Shown piece by piece: positions 1 to 11,189 of a DNA stretch of 64,000 nucleotides. The notes under the pieces are model-generated. The model was not told the origin of the DNA. It ran no database searches and was given only the letters and a program-made list of their open reading frames with translations. A program made the position numbers and the translations under genes. Source of the DNA: Hermatobates lingyangjiaoensis (taxonomy: Eukaryota > Arthropoda > Insecta > Hemiptera > Hermatobatidae); contig JAPFBL010000560.1 of NCBI GenBank assembly GCA_026182355.1, positions 124,001 to 188,000 on the forward strand, given 5' to 3'. How positions within the stretch are numbered: the first letter of the stretch is position 1; each line of letters opens with the position of its first letter.

Positions 1-810
1 GCACGTTTTCTTTTTAGTCAAATTTCAGCTAACATTAAAATCCTTTTATCCATCTTTTCCTGTCATTTAATAGAAATTAATCAACGGCTGTTAGTAATTC
101 ACACTTATCTTACTAATAAACGCCATTCTTTTTTTAAAAAAAACTTTCTAATTTATACAATAGTTATTTAAAGGCTGGCATTTCGCTCCTTTTCCTGCTG
201 TCTTTCCTCAGTCCTTGTTTCCTTCCTTCCGGGTTACCGATCCACGGCGTGAGCCCAATAGTCTGTCATTACCTTTTGTTCCCTCTACACCTGATCCGCA
301 ATAGAATTATTCAAGTTACCCCACTCCAGCTCCAGTTTACCAAATAATAAAGTTTTTTTCACCTCCCCTTCCAATACTAGTGACTTTCATCTCGTGCGAC
401 CTATTTCTCCCGTTCAACACCCAGAAGCTGTCCTTCATCTCTCATCATCTGTATCTCCCTCGCCTAATCGATCCTCTGGCCCCTTGCTTCTCCAACTAGC
501 TCCCCCAACAATATTATCGGTAACATTTCTTCCCACATCCTTTCACCCACTCAAGAAATTATCCTCTCAAAAGGACTCTACTTTTGTTCAGTGCCCAAAG
601 TCAATCCTGTCAGACTTCTCGAGGATGTCTAAATGTTCTGTCAAGCCTTCCGCTGGCAGTTCTATTGGAATTCCGAAGGAGACAATCTGTCGTCCGGTAA
701 CTGTAGGATTCGCCCCTCCCTTTGTAAATTTAATCTCCCTTCATCCCCCGAACCTACACCACTTCCTGCATCTCATCCACTACAGCCTCCATCACTCTAT
801 TGCTGAAATC
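1..810. other. No recognised feature
   Basis: AT-rich up to about 180, then pyrimidine-rich sequence. The frame open from 394 has no recognisable protein before about 811. It may be degraded LINE sequence. Confidence 0.4.
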
Positions 811-1341
811 AGCAAGGTACATCGACTCAAGCCTGAGGGAAGAAGACTGCGAGGCCGACCACGGAAAAGATGGCTGGACGACGTGAAGGACGATTTGCGG
901 AGTCTCAATGTGAGGCAATGGAGAAGGAAGGCACAAGACAAGGACGAGTGGAGGAGGTTGTTAAGGAGGCCCGAACTCTTCAAGGCTGTAGCGTCACGAG
1001 TAGTAGTAGTAGTAAATGTAATGTTTCCACGGAAAAGATGGCTGGATGACGAGGAGGAGGATTTGTGGAGTCTCAATGTGAGGCAATGGAGAAGGAAGGC
1101 ACAAGACAAGGACGAGTGGAGGAGGTTGTTAAGGAGGCCCGAACTCTTCAAGGCTGTAGCGTCACGAGTAGTAGTAGTAGTAAATGTAATGTTTCCACGG
1201 AAAAGATGGCTGGACGACGTGGAGGAGGATTTGCGGAGTCTCAATGTGAGGCAATGGAGAAGGAAGGTACAAGACAAGGACGAGTGGAGGAGGATCGTTA
1301 AGGAGGCCCAAGCTCTCAAGGGTTGTAGCGCCACGAAGTAG
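811..1341 (+). pseudogene. LINE (RTE-like) ORF2 C-terminus, tandemly triplicated
   Basis: The frame reads LKPEGRRLRGRPRKRWLDDV, then DLRSLNVRQWRRKAQDKDEW and RRLL, the familiar C-terminal tail of RTE-type and related non-LTR retrotransposon proteins. A 168-bp unit holding this tail plus a (AGT)n end is repeated three times (units start near 862, 1030, 1198). As 168 is a multiple of 3 the frame stays open through all copies. The reverse transcriptase and endonuclease are absent. Confidence 0.8.
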
Positions 1342-1344
1342 TAG

Positions 1345-2575
1345 TAATAGTAGTTAAAGTACATAAAAATTGTAGGTTATATTAGCGAATTTTAATTTTT
1401 CATTATAGTTTTTGTGGTTTCTAATAATTTTTTATGATTACACGTACTTTAGTAAAACTGCTGAAACATTCCTGCAAACCTGATTCAAGACAATGTTATA
1501 ATTTTATCTTTTTATCCCGTAGTCTTTGACTGTTGGGCAGAACCTGGCATTTCACGTTAAATCACAGATACACATAGAATATTTAATTATATGATTATAA
1601 AATTTCATAAAATTAATTAATTATTCATAAATAATAAGGCAAAGGCCTATGATGAAACTCGCAAAAGTTAAATTCAGTAATACATTTCATTATTTATAAT
1701 ATTAAGTCAGTGGTACACATAAATTTGTTTTTAATGCAATTAGTAAGTCAAGTTACGTATTAATTTTAATTGTTGCTTAATATAATTCATGTTTGGACGT
1801 GAGTGGGAGTAAACTAGGGGTTGCAGGCACTTATTAACAACTGTATTTAGAAAAGACCTTGAACTGAGCTGAACTCGAAAAATTATTTCTCTCTTGTTTC
1901 CTATTATTTTTTTAAATGAAATTTAAAAAAAAACATAATATTAGGTTTTAAATCACTCTTTCTAATTACTAGTGGGAAATATGTGCATTGTTTAAAAACG
2001 TTAGCGTTTAAAGTTTTTAATATTTAGCTTTAACAACAATAATCTTTAATTGTGAGTACTGTCTTGCTATTCTAGAGTTATTATAACTGAATTTTAGTTT
2101 TTTTTTTTTTCTTAGGAGATGTAATTTCCTAAGGTCTGCTTTAGAAATGTTATTGTATAGTTTTGATTTTATATTTTATCATAATATTAAAACAACTTTG
2201 AAAGAAAAATAAAACATCTTATACCTTGTATATTTTGTTACTTACTCTAACGGTTTTGTATCTTGTTCATTTCCAAGAGTGAAATATAGAGGTAAATTAA
2301 TTTATTGTATGTTTACATTGAATATTCTGTTTATATAAGAAATAACTTTTATTCTGAAAGATTGGTGAAATCCAAAACCGAACTAGAGAGAAAGTAAATT
2401 TATGACAGAAGAGGTTACATTAGTTTACTTGACGTTACATTAGTTTATCAAAATATTAATAAACTATCCTACTAATCCAGTCAAAATTGTTATTATGTAA
2501 TGATAAAAAAATGTTATTAAATAACAATTAAAGTGTTTTTGAATTTGGACAACGAACTCTAAATTAATCAACATA
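1345..2575. other. Low-complexity AT-rich intergenic stretch
   Basis: I see no exon, tandem repeat or recognisable transposon here. Confidence 0.5.
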
Positions 2576-2577
2576 GA

Positions 2578-2990
2578 CTAGTTTAACGTCCAAACCACAA
2601 TAAGAAATGAGGAAAAATACTAAGAGTTTAACGTACAAACCACAATAAGAAACGAGACAAAATATTAAGAGTTTAACGTTCAAACCACAATAAGAAATGA
2701 GAAAAAAATACTAAAGAGTTTAACGTACAAACCACAATAAGAAACGAGACAAAATATTAAGAGTTTAACGTTCAAACCACAATAAGAAATGAGAAAAAAA
2801 TACTAAAGAGTTTAACGTACAAACCACAATAAGAAACGAGACAAAATATTAAGAGTTTAACGTTCAAACCACAATAAGAAATGAGAAAAAAATACTAAAG
2901 AGTTTAACGTACAAACCACAATAAGAAACGAGACAAAATATTAAGAGTTTAACGTTCAAACTACAATAAGAAATGAGGAAACATACTAAG
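2578..2990 (-). repeat. 92-bp (2 x 46) tandem array made from PLE tail sequence
   Basis: Alternating monomers (GTTTAACGTTC.. and GTTTAACGTAC..) give about nine 46-bp units, with a 92-bp higher-order period (positions 2679, 2771, 2863, 2955). The core CAAACCACAATAAGAAA is the same string that lies at the outer end of family A PLE tails elsewhere in the window. The array runs directly into a family A hammerhead-like tail. Confidence 0.85.
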
Positions 2991-3160
2991 ATCTTTCAAT
3001 CAATACAAGCCGTCTTCGTCAGAGTCAATCCCAAATCAACGACGAAGACTGCTTGTTACGATTGAAAGATCTTAGTCATTTCTCTCATTTGTTATTATGG
3101 TTTGGACATTGATTGTTGTTTCACCTGTTCAACAGTGAAATCTTGTTATAGACTAGTTAG
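2990..3160. mobile_element. PLE tail family A, inverted pair
   Basis: A minus-strand tail (2990-3037) faces a plus-strand tail (3041-3160). Both carry the GAAAGATCTTAGTC and GACGAAGAC blocks. Centre spacing is only a few bases. Confidence 0.8.
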
Positions 3161-3770
3161 TTTATACAACTTAAAACATACAAATGATATTGTAATTAAT
3201 AACAATACGAAAGACAATTATAAATGATATAATTGTAATTCTTTTTTATCAAATGGTGCAATAGCGATCATAGATCAAAGAGCGTTGTGATAAAAAAGAA
3301 TGTTTATTTTCTTATCAGGTTACGCTCAAGGTTTACAATTAGTTTTTTTTTTATTTCGAAGTTAAATAACATTATTTATTTATTTTCTGTTAATGAAACA
3401 TATAAAACTATAGAACTTGTAAAACGAAATTCAGATTAAACAATACCGATTATTGGTACCTCAAAAGTTTAATATATTCTAATTATATTTTGTTGTTGTA
3501 GCTAATAAAGAACCGTATTTAAGGAGTAATTGTATTTATATCTTTTATATTATATAATTCTTCAATCAATTTTCATTAATCCTTTGTATAAGGTAAGTTA
3601 ACATATCAAAGCTGAAGACGCGTTTATATATACATGTGTTTATACAGCAGAATAATACACTAATTGCGGTAATTCAAATGCGAAATAGAACAATTAAATA
3701 TAAATAGTTGTACTTATTCAATTACATGAAGTAATTTTTTTCACATTAATTAGTATTTATTTGATTAAAT
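3110..3770. other. AT-rich, nothing recognised beyond the tail end
   Basis: After the PLE tail I see no gene or repeat unit. Confidence 0.4.
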
Positions 3771-3850
3771 CAGAGTTTCTCAAACTTTTTTCGACGCGGA
3801 ACCCTTTTTGCTTCAGTAACTTTCCCAGGAACCCCAAAATGTCAGACTGT
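3771..3850 (+). mobile_element. hAT-like element end (CAGAGTTTCTCAAAC family), fragment
   Basis: The start matches the terminal repeat of the longer copies at 32966, 40382 and 63105 (GAACCCTTTTTGCTTCAGTAA). Only about 80 bp remain; a SINE lies just beyond. Confidence 0.65.
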
Positions 3851-3894
3851 TGGGACGAAGGACTGTGGATCTTCACGAGTACCTTCAGACCGAA

Positions 3895-4214
3895 GGGGTC
3901 AGGTTAGCTTAGTGGTTATGTGCTCGCCTCTGAACTGATAGGACCGGAGTTCGATCCTCACATGGCCCCTCGATTTATTCATGCTGGAGGTGAATAAATC
4001 TGAGCACGTCGTCCATCGGAGAAGGACGTTAAACTGTCGGTCCCGAGCCTGTACGATGTCAGGTTACTCGTTAAAGATCCCTACTCTAAATACACTTGAG
4101 TTAGGCAAAATTTAGGACTCCCACTGTAGAATCAATCTTCATTGTGTGGTTCAAATGCTCGGCCTAAGTGTGTTCCCTTGTGGGACTGCCACTGCAACCT
4201 AACCTAACCTAACC
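3895..4214 (+). mobile_element. tRNA-derived SINE, copy 1 (best tRNA head)
   Basis: The head has a pol III A box (TAGCTTAGTGG, 3905-3915) and B box (GAGTTCGATCC, 3947-3957). The body ends in CCTAACCTAACCTAACC, TTAGG telomere-type repeats. Flanks CCTTCAGACCGAAG and CCTTCCGACCAATG look like a diverged target duplication. Other copies are at 14892, 43978, 47801 and 59522. Confidence 0.85.
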
Positions 4215-4215
4215 T

Positions 4216-5104
4216 TCCGACCAATGGTTTAACGTCAGACTGTTGGGACATAGGACTGTTGGTAAATTTTAAACCTAGAGTTTTATTGATTGAATACTCC
4301 ACGCCCAATGATGTATTAACTAAGTTATTGATGCTATAGTGATTCATCAACAATCTAACCCCAAAGGAAAAAATCTACTTCCAGGTATACCACATGCTTC
4401 CAGCTATATTCCAACATTTGAAATGGAATTATCTGAGTTTCATTTACTATTAAATTTTGGAAAATATTAAAGAAAAACTGATATATTTGAGTGTATAGTT
4501 TTCTTCTTTAGTAGGAAGTCCATAGGGACATATTTGTTTCACCTACATTTTTCCCAATGTAATTCAATTCAAGTAACACTATCATATTTGTTTAAATTTC
4601 CCTCAGACCAACCCTTTTCTGAGATAATATATACAGTTTAACTTGTAGAATACTTTAAACAAGTTTTTTAATTTATGAAAAATAATAAAGCGCCTCTATT
4701 CATATACTAATTAGTTTGAATGCATGTTATGGTACAGCCTCATTAAATCTTGATTCCACTGAAATAAAACAAGACAATAAAGCACGCTATAAGAATGAGA
4801 CAATACTGCAAGGCTTAAGAGTAATTATTATTTTGATTATGCCTCGGGATTGGTTCCGAGTTTGCTGCCAACTCTGTTAGAATCTACTGTAAACATAGTT
4901 AAGATAAACATAGTATGTTTATTGGATAGAACATCTTGCAAGACGATTCACTTAAGTGATGTTTATGAAATGTTGTTAAGTTAACTGAAAAGAGATTTTT
5001 CAAGCTTATAATATTTGCCAAATCAAATCATATTTAGGCTCTACAATCTGTTAACAAGGAAAAACAATTTCAAATTAAAAGTTTACAATTCATTAGAGTA
5101 AAAT
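4216..5104. other. AT-rich, nothing recognised
   Basis: No exon, tandem array or transposon end was identified. A short repeat of GTCAGACTGTTGGGAC flanks the SINE on both sides. Confidence 0.4.
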
Positions 5105-5265
5105 AAATGAATGATTCGCGCTCGGTTCTTCGACGTGGGGAGATCTCTCTCACTTCGCCCTCTCTTCTAGTCTACTCCTGATGACGAAAAACAGTTCGAA
5201 ATATTGAATTCTGTAAGGGTTCTTTTTATTCTCTTTTCTGTGTCGTGCTTTGTGTAATTTAAAGT
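5105..5265 (+). mobile_element. PLE-like tail family M, copy 1
   Basis: It contains CTCCTGATGACGAAAAACAG, then TTCGAAATATTGAATTC, and ends in TTTGTGTAATTTAAAGTT. The same layout recurs at 6440-6590. The core CTGATGA and GAAA are present. Confidence 0.65.
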
Positions 5266-5612
5266 TTTATTTTATAAGGAAAAGAAGGCTAGATTGAAAG
5301 AATAAGTTTTTTTTTTAAAATTCAAATCAAAATTAAGATATCTGGAATCAAACAAACAGATTTGATATATTTGAAAGAAACAACAAGTAGATTAGATAAT
5401 ATTTTACGATTTCTGAAAATAAGACTTTTTTTTTTAGGAAGTTCAGTTGGGTAAATCTTTCGGTTACGATATGACTGTTCAATCACATATACGTAACGCG
5501 AAGTCTGAGAGGAATTTTGAAAAAAAAAACAAATGATAGATAAGACAAACACTCGACATATTAAGACACCAAAACATAAACTACACTAATAATGAGTGAA
5601 TGGAATACTAAC

Positions 5613-5721
5613 ACTGATTTGACAGGAACTGTCATGTTGAGCCCTCTCAACACGAACTCCTTAGTGCCTGGATACTTCTTAATCGCCTTCCGTACTACAA
5701 CTTCACAGTCATCCATTCTTT
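5613..5721 (-). CDS. First coding exon of a paralogous ABC transporter (gene B, partial)
   Basis: After a TTTCAG acceptor this exon reads MDDCEVVVRKAIKKYPG, then TKEFVLRGLNMTVPVKSV, and ends at AGT/GTTAGT. It aligns residue for residue with gene A exon 1 (EVEIRRAVKKYRG, ILRGVNMTVPSKSV), with the same exon end and phase. The ATG at 5716 is the likely start. It lies 14 kb downstream of the gene A stop in the same orientation. No Walker A exon is visible between 1 and 5612, so the gene must continue outside the window or be a broken copy. Confidence 0.85.
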
Positions 5722-6029
5722 CTGAAACAAATTCGCAAAACTCGAATCAAAATCACAAATAAATACATTCATATAGTAGTTGTTTTACTCAAGTTAATGA
5801 GCTATGTATATTTTTCATTTCCAATAAGAAACTTAACCTATGTATGCATATATATTTATCACAGGGATCACCATAATTACATGAATATTAATTTTATTAC
5901 TATCGCAATATTAATAAATAAAAAAAAACTTAAGAAATAGTTTTGTTTATTTTTTTTCAATTATTATTATTATGGCCAGTTACTGAATTCTACAGTACCA
6001 TATCTTTATTGCTTGCTGTGTGCAATATA

Positions 6030-6175
6030 TATATATATAACAGTTCAAAATTGAAGATAGGTTGCACACAAAGTAAAGAAGCAACTTACAAACTCAAATT
6101 TTTGGGCAATCTGTCTTTAGGAGAAAAGAGAAAGAGAGACCAAGCACGTTGGACGCAACGGCTAGTAACCCGTTG
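6030..6175 (-). mobile_element. PLE-like tail family C, between (TA)n tracts
   Basis: Diverged copy: the core reads CCTAAAGACAGATTGCCC, with CTGAAGA mutated. (TA)n lies on both sides. Confidence 0.65.
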
Positions 6176-6249
6176 TATATATAAATAAATAAATATATAT
6201 ATATACATCATGATTTGTTTTCTTGAACCAATATTTATATGATGTAATT

Positions 6250-6412
6250 TTTTTCAGGTTTGAGGTCCAATGATTTAAACTAGTCCTTTTGCCAACGTCG
6301 GAGATGACACGAGTAGTAGTCATATGTCGAAGATGACATAAATATATGTCGAAACGTCGGCAAAAGGACTAGTTTAAATCATTGGACCTCAAACCTCAAA
6401 AAAATTACATCA
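6250..6412. mobile_element. Inverted pair, family N, next to (TA)n
   Basis: Arms of about 50 bp (GAGGTCCAATGATTTAAACT and its complement) face each other. The inner part has GTCGAAACGTCGG after a short hairpin, a hammerhead-like GAAACGUC end. (TA)n follows at 6413. Confidence 0.7.
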
Positions 6413-6439
6413 TATATATATATATAATATATATATCCA

Positions 6440-6590
6440 CTCGTGTTCCGTCCTTCGATGTGAGAAGATCTATCTCACTTTGTCTTCTTATAGTGTTCTC
6501 CTGATGACAAACAACAGTTCGAAATACTCAGTTTAGTAAGAGTGCATTTTATCTTTTTCTGTGCCGCATTTTGTGTAATTTAAAGTTATA
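6440..6590 (+). mobile_element. PLE-like tail family M, copy 2
   Basis: It contains CTCCTGATGACAAACAACAG, then TTCGAAATACTCAG. It starts at a (TA)n tract and ends near ACATATATAG. Confidence 0.65.
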
Positions 6591-6604
6591 CATATATAGA
6601 TTTT

Positions 6605-6730
6605 ACATAAACACGTGAAATAACAATCAATGATCAAACTACAATATGAAATGGGGAAACAAGACTAAGATCTTTCAACCGTAACAGGTGGTCTTCGTCA
6701 GAGTCAGAAACCCTGACCTATGATTGTTTT
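6605..6730 (-). mobile_element. PLE tail family A
   Basis: Contains ACACGTGAAATAACAATCAA at the outer end and the GATCTTTCAACCGTAACAG core. Orientation is minus. Confidence 0.8.
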
Positions 6731-7540
6731 AAATACCAGACTAATATACTGGTATTTAAATACAAAAAAAAATACTTTTAATTATTATTATATTTCTTTG
6801 TTCTTATGAAAAAGGAGTGAGTTACTAGTTTATAACATAGGTAACTGATTTTCTGTGGCGTTCCATCAGATTTTCTTCATTGCAAGTAATTTTAATTTAT
6901 ATAAACAGAACAATAATATTATATTCATCCTCTTCGAGGTTTGGCATAAACAGGATTATTCATTTCCTTCAAGAAGAATTTATTAATTTACTGTCTGCGA
7001 GCTTTTCATTTATTGGGAAAAAGGCTCACTTTCAAGGTATTGTTAATGCTGCAATTACATTCCATATACATATAAATAACGAGCAGTTAGAATGAGAATA
7101 TGGAAATAACATACAGAAAAAAACATATTTAAAAATTGATTAGTTTTTCTTTTTTATGAATGGAGTATATTATCATCATTATGAAACGAATGATAACTAC
7201 TGTAATGAGCGCACTTTTGTTCCATTAATTCTATGGGGTCATTATCAATGGCAGAAAGTTGCATTATGGGTTCCTGAAAAGGTTTGCATTTGGTTTCTTA
7301 ATACCCACCCTACACCTGTTTAATTAAAAGTTCTATTAACGAATAATGGAACTTTTATAAGTCCCTATAATATAGGAAATTATTATAGTTAATATAATAA
7401 ACTATATATTAAGTTTACTTCCTTTATCGATTTTAAATATTAGTTATTATTTTTAAATGTTTCATAATATTTATATTTGTACATATTTATTTGTTTTCCT
7501 GTTTCTCCACTTTTTCCAAACCCCATTTTGTTAGGTTTCA

Positions 7541-7850
7541 CCTGCTATCACGCCTTATGGCTGGGGCACCTTGGTATGCCCAGAAATGTGGATATTCAAA
7601 GAGACGTCAGGTTAGAATAAATTGACGAATTCACAAATAGACTGGTGGCCAATGAGACACGAAAATCCCACCCCATCCAAACCCCCTTGTTCAGAGCCTA
7701 TCCCTAAGAACTCCCCAACCATATCCATCATAGACGCTGTTGTTGAAATAGAAAACCAAACCTAGACTGACTACATTTCACGTCTTAAGAAGACCAGACG
7801 ACCACGAAATAATGTATCATGAATGCCAAACAAAAGACTACAGACAGTTA
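7541..7850 (+). pseudogene. Jockey-type LINE ORF2 C-terminus, decayed
   Basis: This region is a diverged copy of 36789-37088 in the opposite orientation (GGCACCTTGGTATGCCCAGA.. GTGGATATTCAAAGAGACGT). Frameshifts and stops break the frame. Confidence 0.7.
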
Positions 7851-7859
7851 CTGACTCCA

Positions 7860-8689
7860 TAAACACAGCAGTATTATAACTCAGCAGTAGTAGGTCTGTG
7901 ACCTGGAACTGCTAATTACGACGCGTACTACAGTACGCGGAAAGAATCGTTGGTCGTTGGTTGAACCTCTTGATTGTCTTTTTGGTGAAACACATTAAAT
8001 CTTTTTAACTATCCAATTTTATTAAGGAGTATTAAGTATAGTAGTTTTTGTAAATGTTCTAGTTTTATATTTTGTAAACAGTGTTTACAAATCATTTATG
8101 GAATCAAAGCAATGGTATAAAAGAGAATTCTTTTAGCGAATAAAAAAACAACACTTTGAAGGTAAAGTCAAAATCATTAGTTGACCCCCTCGTGACGAAT
8201 GTGATGGATTTTAAACGACCTTCATCCTTTACGTTGCAATTAATGCCGTTCTGCACTTGTGTCCTTTTTTCAAAATGTAATTCTAATCTACAAACAAGAT
8301 TTACAACCACCCAGGGTCGCTATTCAAATCATTTAAGTAGCTTATAATTAAAACTGCTGAGTTCGCAGTAGTGGGAGTTCAGCAAATAGGAAGCTACACA
8401 ACACGTTGCGTGCTCAAACCATTCATCTATTGACAAAGAAAAATAACTAAAAGTTACCTAATTGTTTTAATGATTCAAACAACACCAAATATGACTGTTG
8501 TATAATTTAAATCATTATTTCAATTAATTTTAACGGAAAGATGACATCGTGCTGTTTTTTTTACATGCAACGCTATTTTGGTTCGTTTTTTTTCACATTA
8601 ACAACAGATAAGGAGATATATTGTAAAAAAGAAGTTTTATCCCATGTAAACATTCATAAAAATGCTAAAATACAACATAATATAAAAGC
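7860..8689. other. AT-rich, nothing recognised
   Basis: The short open frames on both strands around 8104-8347 have no recognisable motif. Confidence 0.4.
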
Positions 8690-8822
8690 GATTATACAAA
8701 TTATAATCGCTTGGTCTCCCTTTCTCTTTTCTCCTAAAGACGGATTATCCGAAAATTTGAGTTTGTAAGTGTGTTTCTTTTACTTTCTGTGCTACCTATC
8801 TTCAATTTTGAACTGTTATAAA
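8690..8822 (+). mobile_element. PLE-like tail family C
   Basis: Contains TCTCCTAAAGACGGATTATC, then CGAAAATTTGAGTTTG. Stem II GGAT/ATCC and stem I CTC/GAG remain, but the core has CTAAAGA. Confidence 0.65.
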
Positions 8823-9136
8823 AATTATATTCACATATGAATAAATTATATTAACATGAATTATATTATTTGTATAATTAAAACAAGAACAACTAACAAC
8901 AGATATTCTAATTTGACCATAAAATTGTACAAGTATACAAAAATTAAAGATTAAATTTGTAGCAATATAGATATATTTAATTACCAGTTCTACAAGAATA
9001 GAGTGAACTCATTAATATCTGATGTTTTTGACTTAAATAGATGTTTGAAAGAAAGTTTTTTAGGTTTTTAGTATTGATGTGCAAAATTTAAAGTTGATTC
9101 AGAATTGAAAGAACTAATTGTTTATATTTTATAAGA

Positions 9137-9648
9137 AACTAGCAGATGTGTCCGTCTTTGACGGGTATTTTACAAAAATTCTGAAATGATACTTGGTATT
9201 TCAAAATATTATTATAAACAATACCTACTCGCTATACCTGTGTATTTTTACTAAGCAAGACGTCTTGCTAAGGGATATGACGAACAGATTTTTCCACATC
9301 CTATGTCGCAAAAAAAAAAAAAATACCTGTGTATTTTCAAAATAAACACGTCTATGAAGTTAGCCAAAGACAGCTTAAAAGTCCATAACTTTGCTTCTAC
9401 GTTGAATTATCAATCCATTTAAAGCTTAGATTTTAAGTTAGACATGCACAAATCCAGTGTCAAAGTTTCAGCTTGTTATGTTTTATGGTAACTGAGTTGA
9501 CTTGTGACAAAATTTTACGGACAAACCGACAAACCGAAATTTGTCTAATGGTGGATTCGGTTTCTGTATGAAACGTAAAGAAAAGTTGAAATGAGTCAGT
9601 TCTAAGCAATGTACAGACAAAACCTTTCTTTTATTTATATAGATATCA
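9137..9648. repeat. Possible dispersed repeat of unknown class
   Basis: It starts AACTAGCAGATGTGTCCGTC and ends CTTTTATTTATATAGAT, with TGACGGGTA and ACAAACCGAC blocks, a layout seen in short dispersed repeats of many insects. There is no second copy in this window. Confidence 0.3.
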
Positions 9649-9884
9649 GCTAACATTTTATTTCTTTCCTCTATTCTAAGCTCAAAATAAGAGTGTCTGT
9701 GTTTCTAATACACACTTATAAGTTTGCACCTTTTAAAGGTTCTAGAGGCTGGAAAACTGGTTCTTTTATTATGGGGCACTCATTTTAATTGTGGTTTAGC
9801 CACATTTTTGGGTTAATTAACTATCGGGAGGCCTTAATTTTACCTCACTCAGGCTTATAGTGTAGGAGTCTCTCATGAGGAGAC

Positions 9885-10013
9885 CAAACCGTTTCCAACC
9901 GACTCTGAACCAGTGCGCTTGGTTTCCCTCTCTTATCTCTTCTGAAGACGGTTCAAACAGAAAATCAGAAACTGTAAGTGTGTGCTTTTAATGTCTCTAT
10001 GCTTGCTTTTTTC

Positions 10014-10016
<3 letters not shown>
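9885..10016 (+). mobile_element. PLE-like tail family B, ends at (TA)n
   Basis: Contains TCTTCTGAAGACGGTTCAAA, then CAGAAAATCAGAAACTG. (TA)n starts at 10019. Confidence 0.7.
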
Positions 10017-10062
<46 letters not shown>

Positions 10063-10065
10063 TAT

Positions 10066-10290
10066 TTACTCTTCTTTATATAATCTAAGAGGCCTCAGAG
10101 CTTATTTTTTCTTCATTCTGATTCTTCCTACGACGAGTAGGTTAGCTACGAGTTAGCTGGTGCTACTCGCCAAGCCGACACTCAGTCACCACCCAGTATT
10201 CAGACCAGCAACACCTAAGATATGTATATGAGACAAATGTCGTAGGAAGAATCAGAATGAAGAAAAAATAAGCTCTGAGGCCTCCTAGAT
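10066..10290. mobile_element. Inverted pair, family O, flanked by (TA)n on both sides
   Basis: Arms GAGGCCTCAGAGCTTATTTT.. and its complement are about 55 bp; the centre (10125-10230) is not symmetrical. Both outer edges are (TA)n. Confidence 0.75.
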
Positions 10291-10316
10291 TATATATATA
10301 TATATATATATATATA

Positions 10317-10490
10317 AAGAAACGGTCCAGCGGACTTTTTTAAATAAAAAGACTCCCTGCAGGGCAGTCACCGCCCTGCCTTCCTGCGGAACTCTTCGCT
10401 CTTCACACCTCCTGATGACGACGATGGTCGAAATATCGATGTGAGTTATGTCTGTGTCTTTCTGTGTGTTTCTTTCGTTTTGAATTTATT
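10317..10490. mobile_element. PLE-like tail family D, unequal inverted pair
   Basis: A short minus fragment (GAAACGGTCCAGCGGACTTT) meets a longer plus tail with CTCCTGATGACGACGATGGT, then CGAAATATCGATGTG. The minus arm is only about 35 bp, so the two arms are truncated differently. (TA)n lies at both edges. Confidence 0.75.
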
Positions 10491-10513
10491 ATATATATAT
10501 ATATATATATATA

Positions 10514-10925
10514 TGATCAAACCACAATAAGAAATGGGAAAACAAGACTAAGATCTTTCAACCGTAACAAGCGGTCTTCGTCAGAGTCAAAAACCCAACT
10601 GAACACTAGATGCAGAAAACATCTGGTGAGGAGTTGAGAAGAGTGGGAGGGAAGAGTGCTATTTTAAAAGGGTGAAAGCACAGGAAAGGACTAATGTCCA
10701 GAAAGGGATGTTTGGGGAAACAAAGGAGTACAGTAAGAAAAAGTAAAAAACTATCCGCTAGCTGTCAACCCTCTTTGAAGAGGCTATTGCCCTCGTGGTG
10801 AAAGAGGCTTTTTTGACTCTGACGAAGACCGCTTGTTACGGTTGAAAGATCTTAGTCTTGTTTTCCCATTTCTTATTCTGGTTTGATCATTGATTGTTGT
10901 TTCACGTGTTTATGTGAAATCTTTA
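10514..10925. mobile_element. PLE tail family A, unequal inverted pair
   Basis: The minus arm (10514-10810) includes the 3' UTR seen downstream of the PLE reading frame at 58 kb, up to the region before GACAGCTAGCGGATAG. The plus arm (10811-10925) holds only the hammerhead-like motif and the tail. (TA)n flanks both ends. Confidence 0.85.
10815..10857 (+). ncRNA. Hammerhead-ribozyme-like motif, family A
   Basis: In order: stem I GACT (10815-10818), core CTGACGA (10819-10825), one extra A, stem II GACCG / CGGTT (10827-10831 / 10839-10843), GAAA (10844-10847), self-complementary stem III AGATCT (10847-10852), U17 (10853), stem I AGTC (10854-10857). All three stems pair. The extra base before stem II departs from the textbook core. 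Confidence 0.7.
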
Positions 10926-11034
10926 TATATATATATATATATAAAAAATATATATAAAAATATATATAAAAAAAATATATAAACAGATTTAATAATATAT
11001 CGATCGTTTGATAGAAAAGGTGTGTTATCTAATT

Positions 11035-11180
11035 GGGATTCGGTCAAATTTTCTAGGTTCAAACATCAATCTCTCATTGCCGACGTTTCGGTTATATTTT
11101 AAAACCAAAACGTCGGCAATGAGAGTTTCATTTTTGAACCTAGAAAATTTGACGAAATCCCGATTAGATAACACACCTAT
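11035..11180. mobile_element. PLE-like tail family G, inverted pair
   Basis: Arms hold TTCGGTCAAATTTTCTAGG and its complement, with CGTCGGCAATGAGAG on each side. Both copies are truncated within stem II. Confidence 0.75.
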
Positions 11181-11189
11181 ATATGTATA

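Noticed and set aside
394..810. N-terminal part of the 315-codon frame as a protein
   Set aside because: No family resemblance before about 811; the pyrimidine-rich sequence is likely open by chance.
3895..3970. tRNA gene
   Set aside because: Pol III boxes are present, but they head a 320-bp SINE found in five copies; no full cloverleaf was traced.
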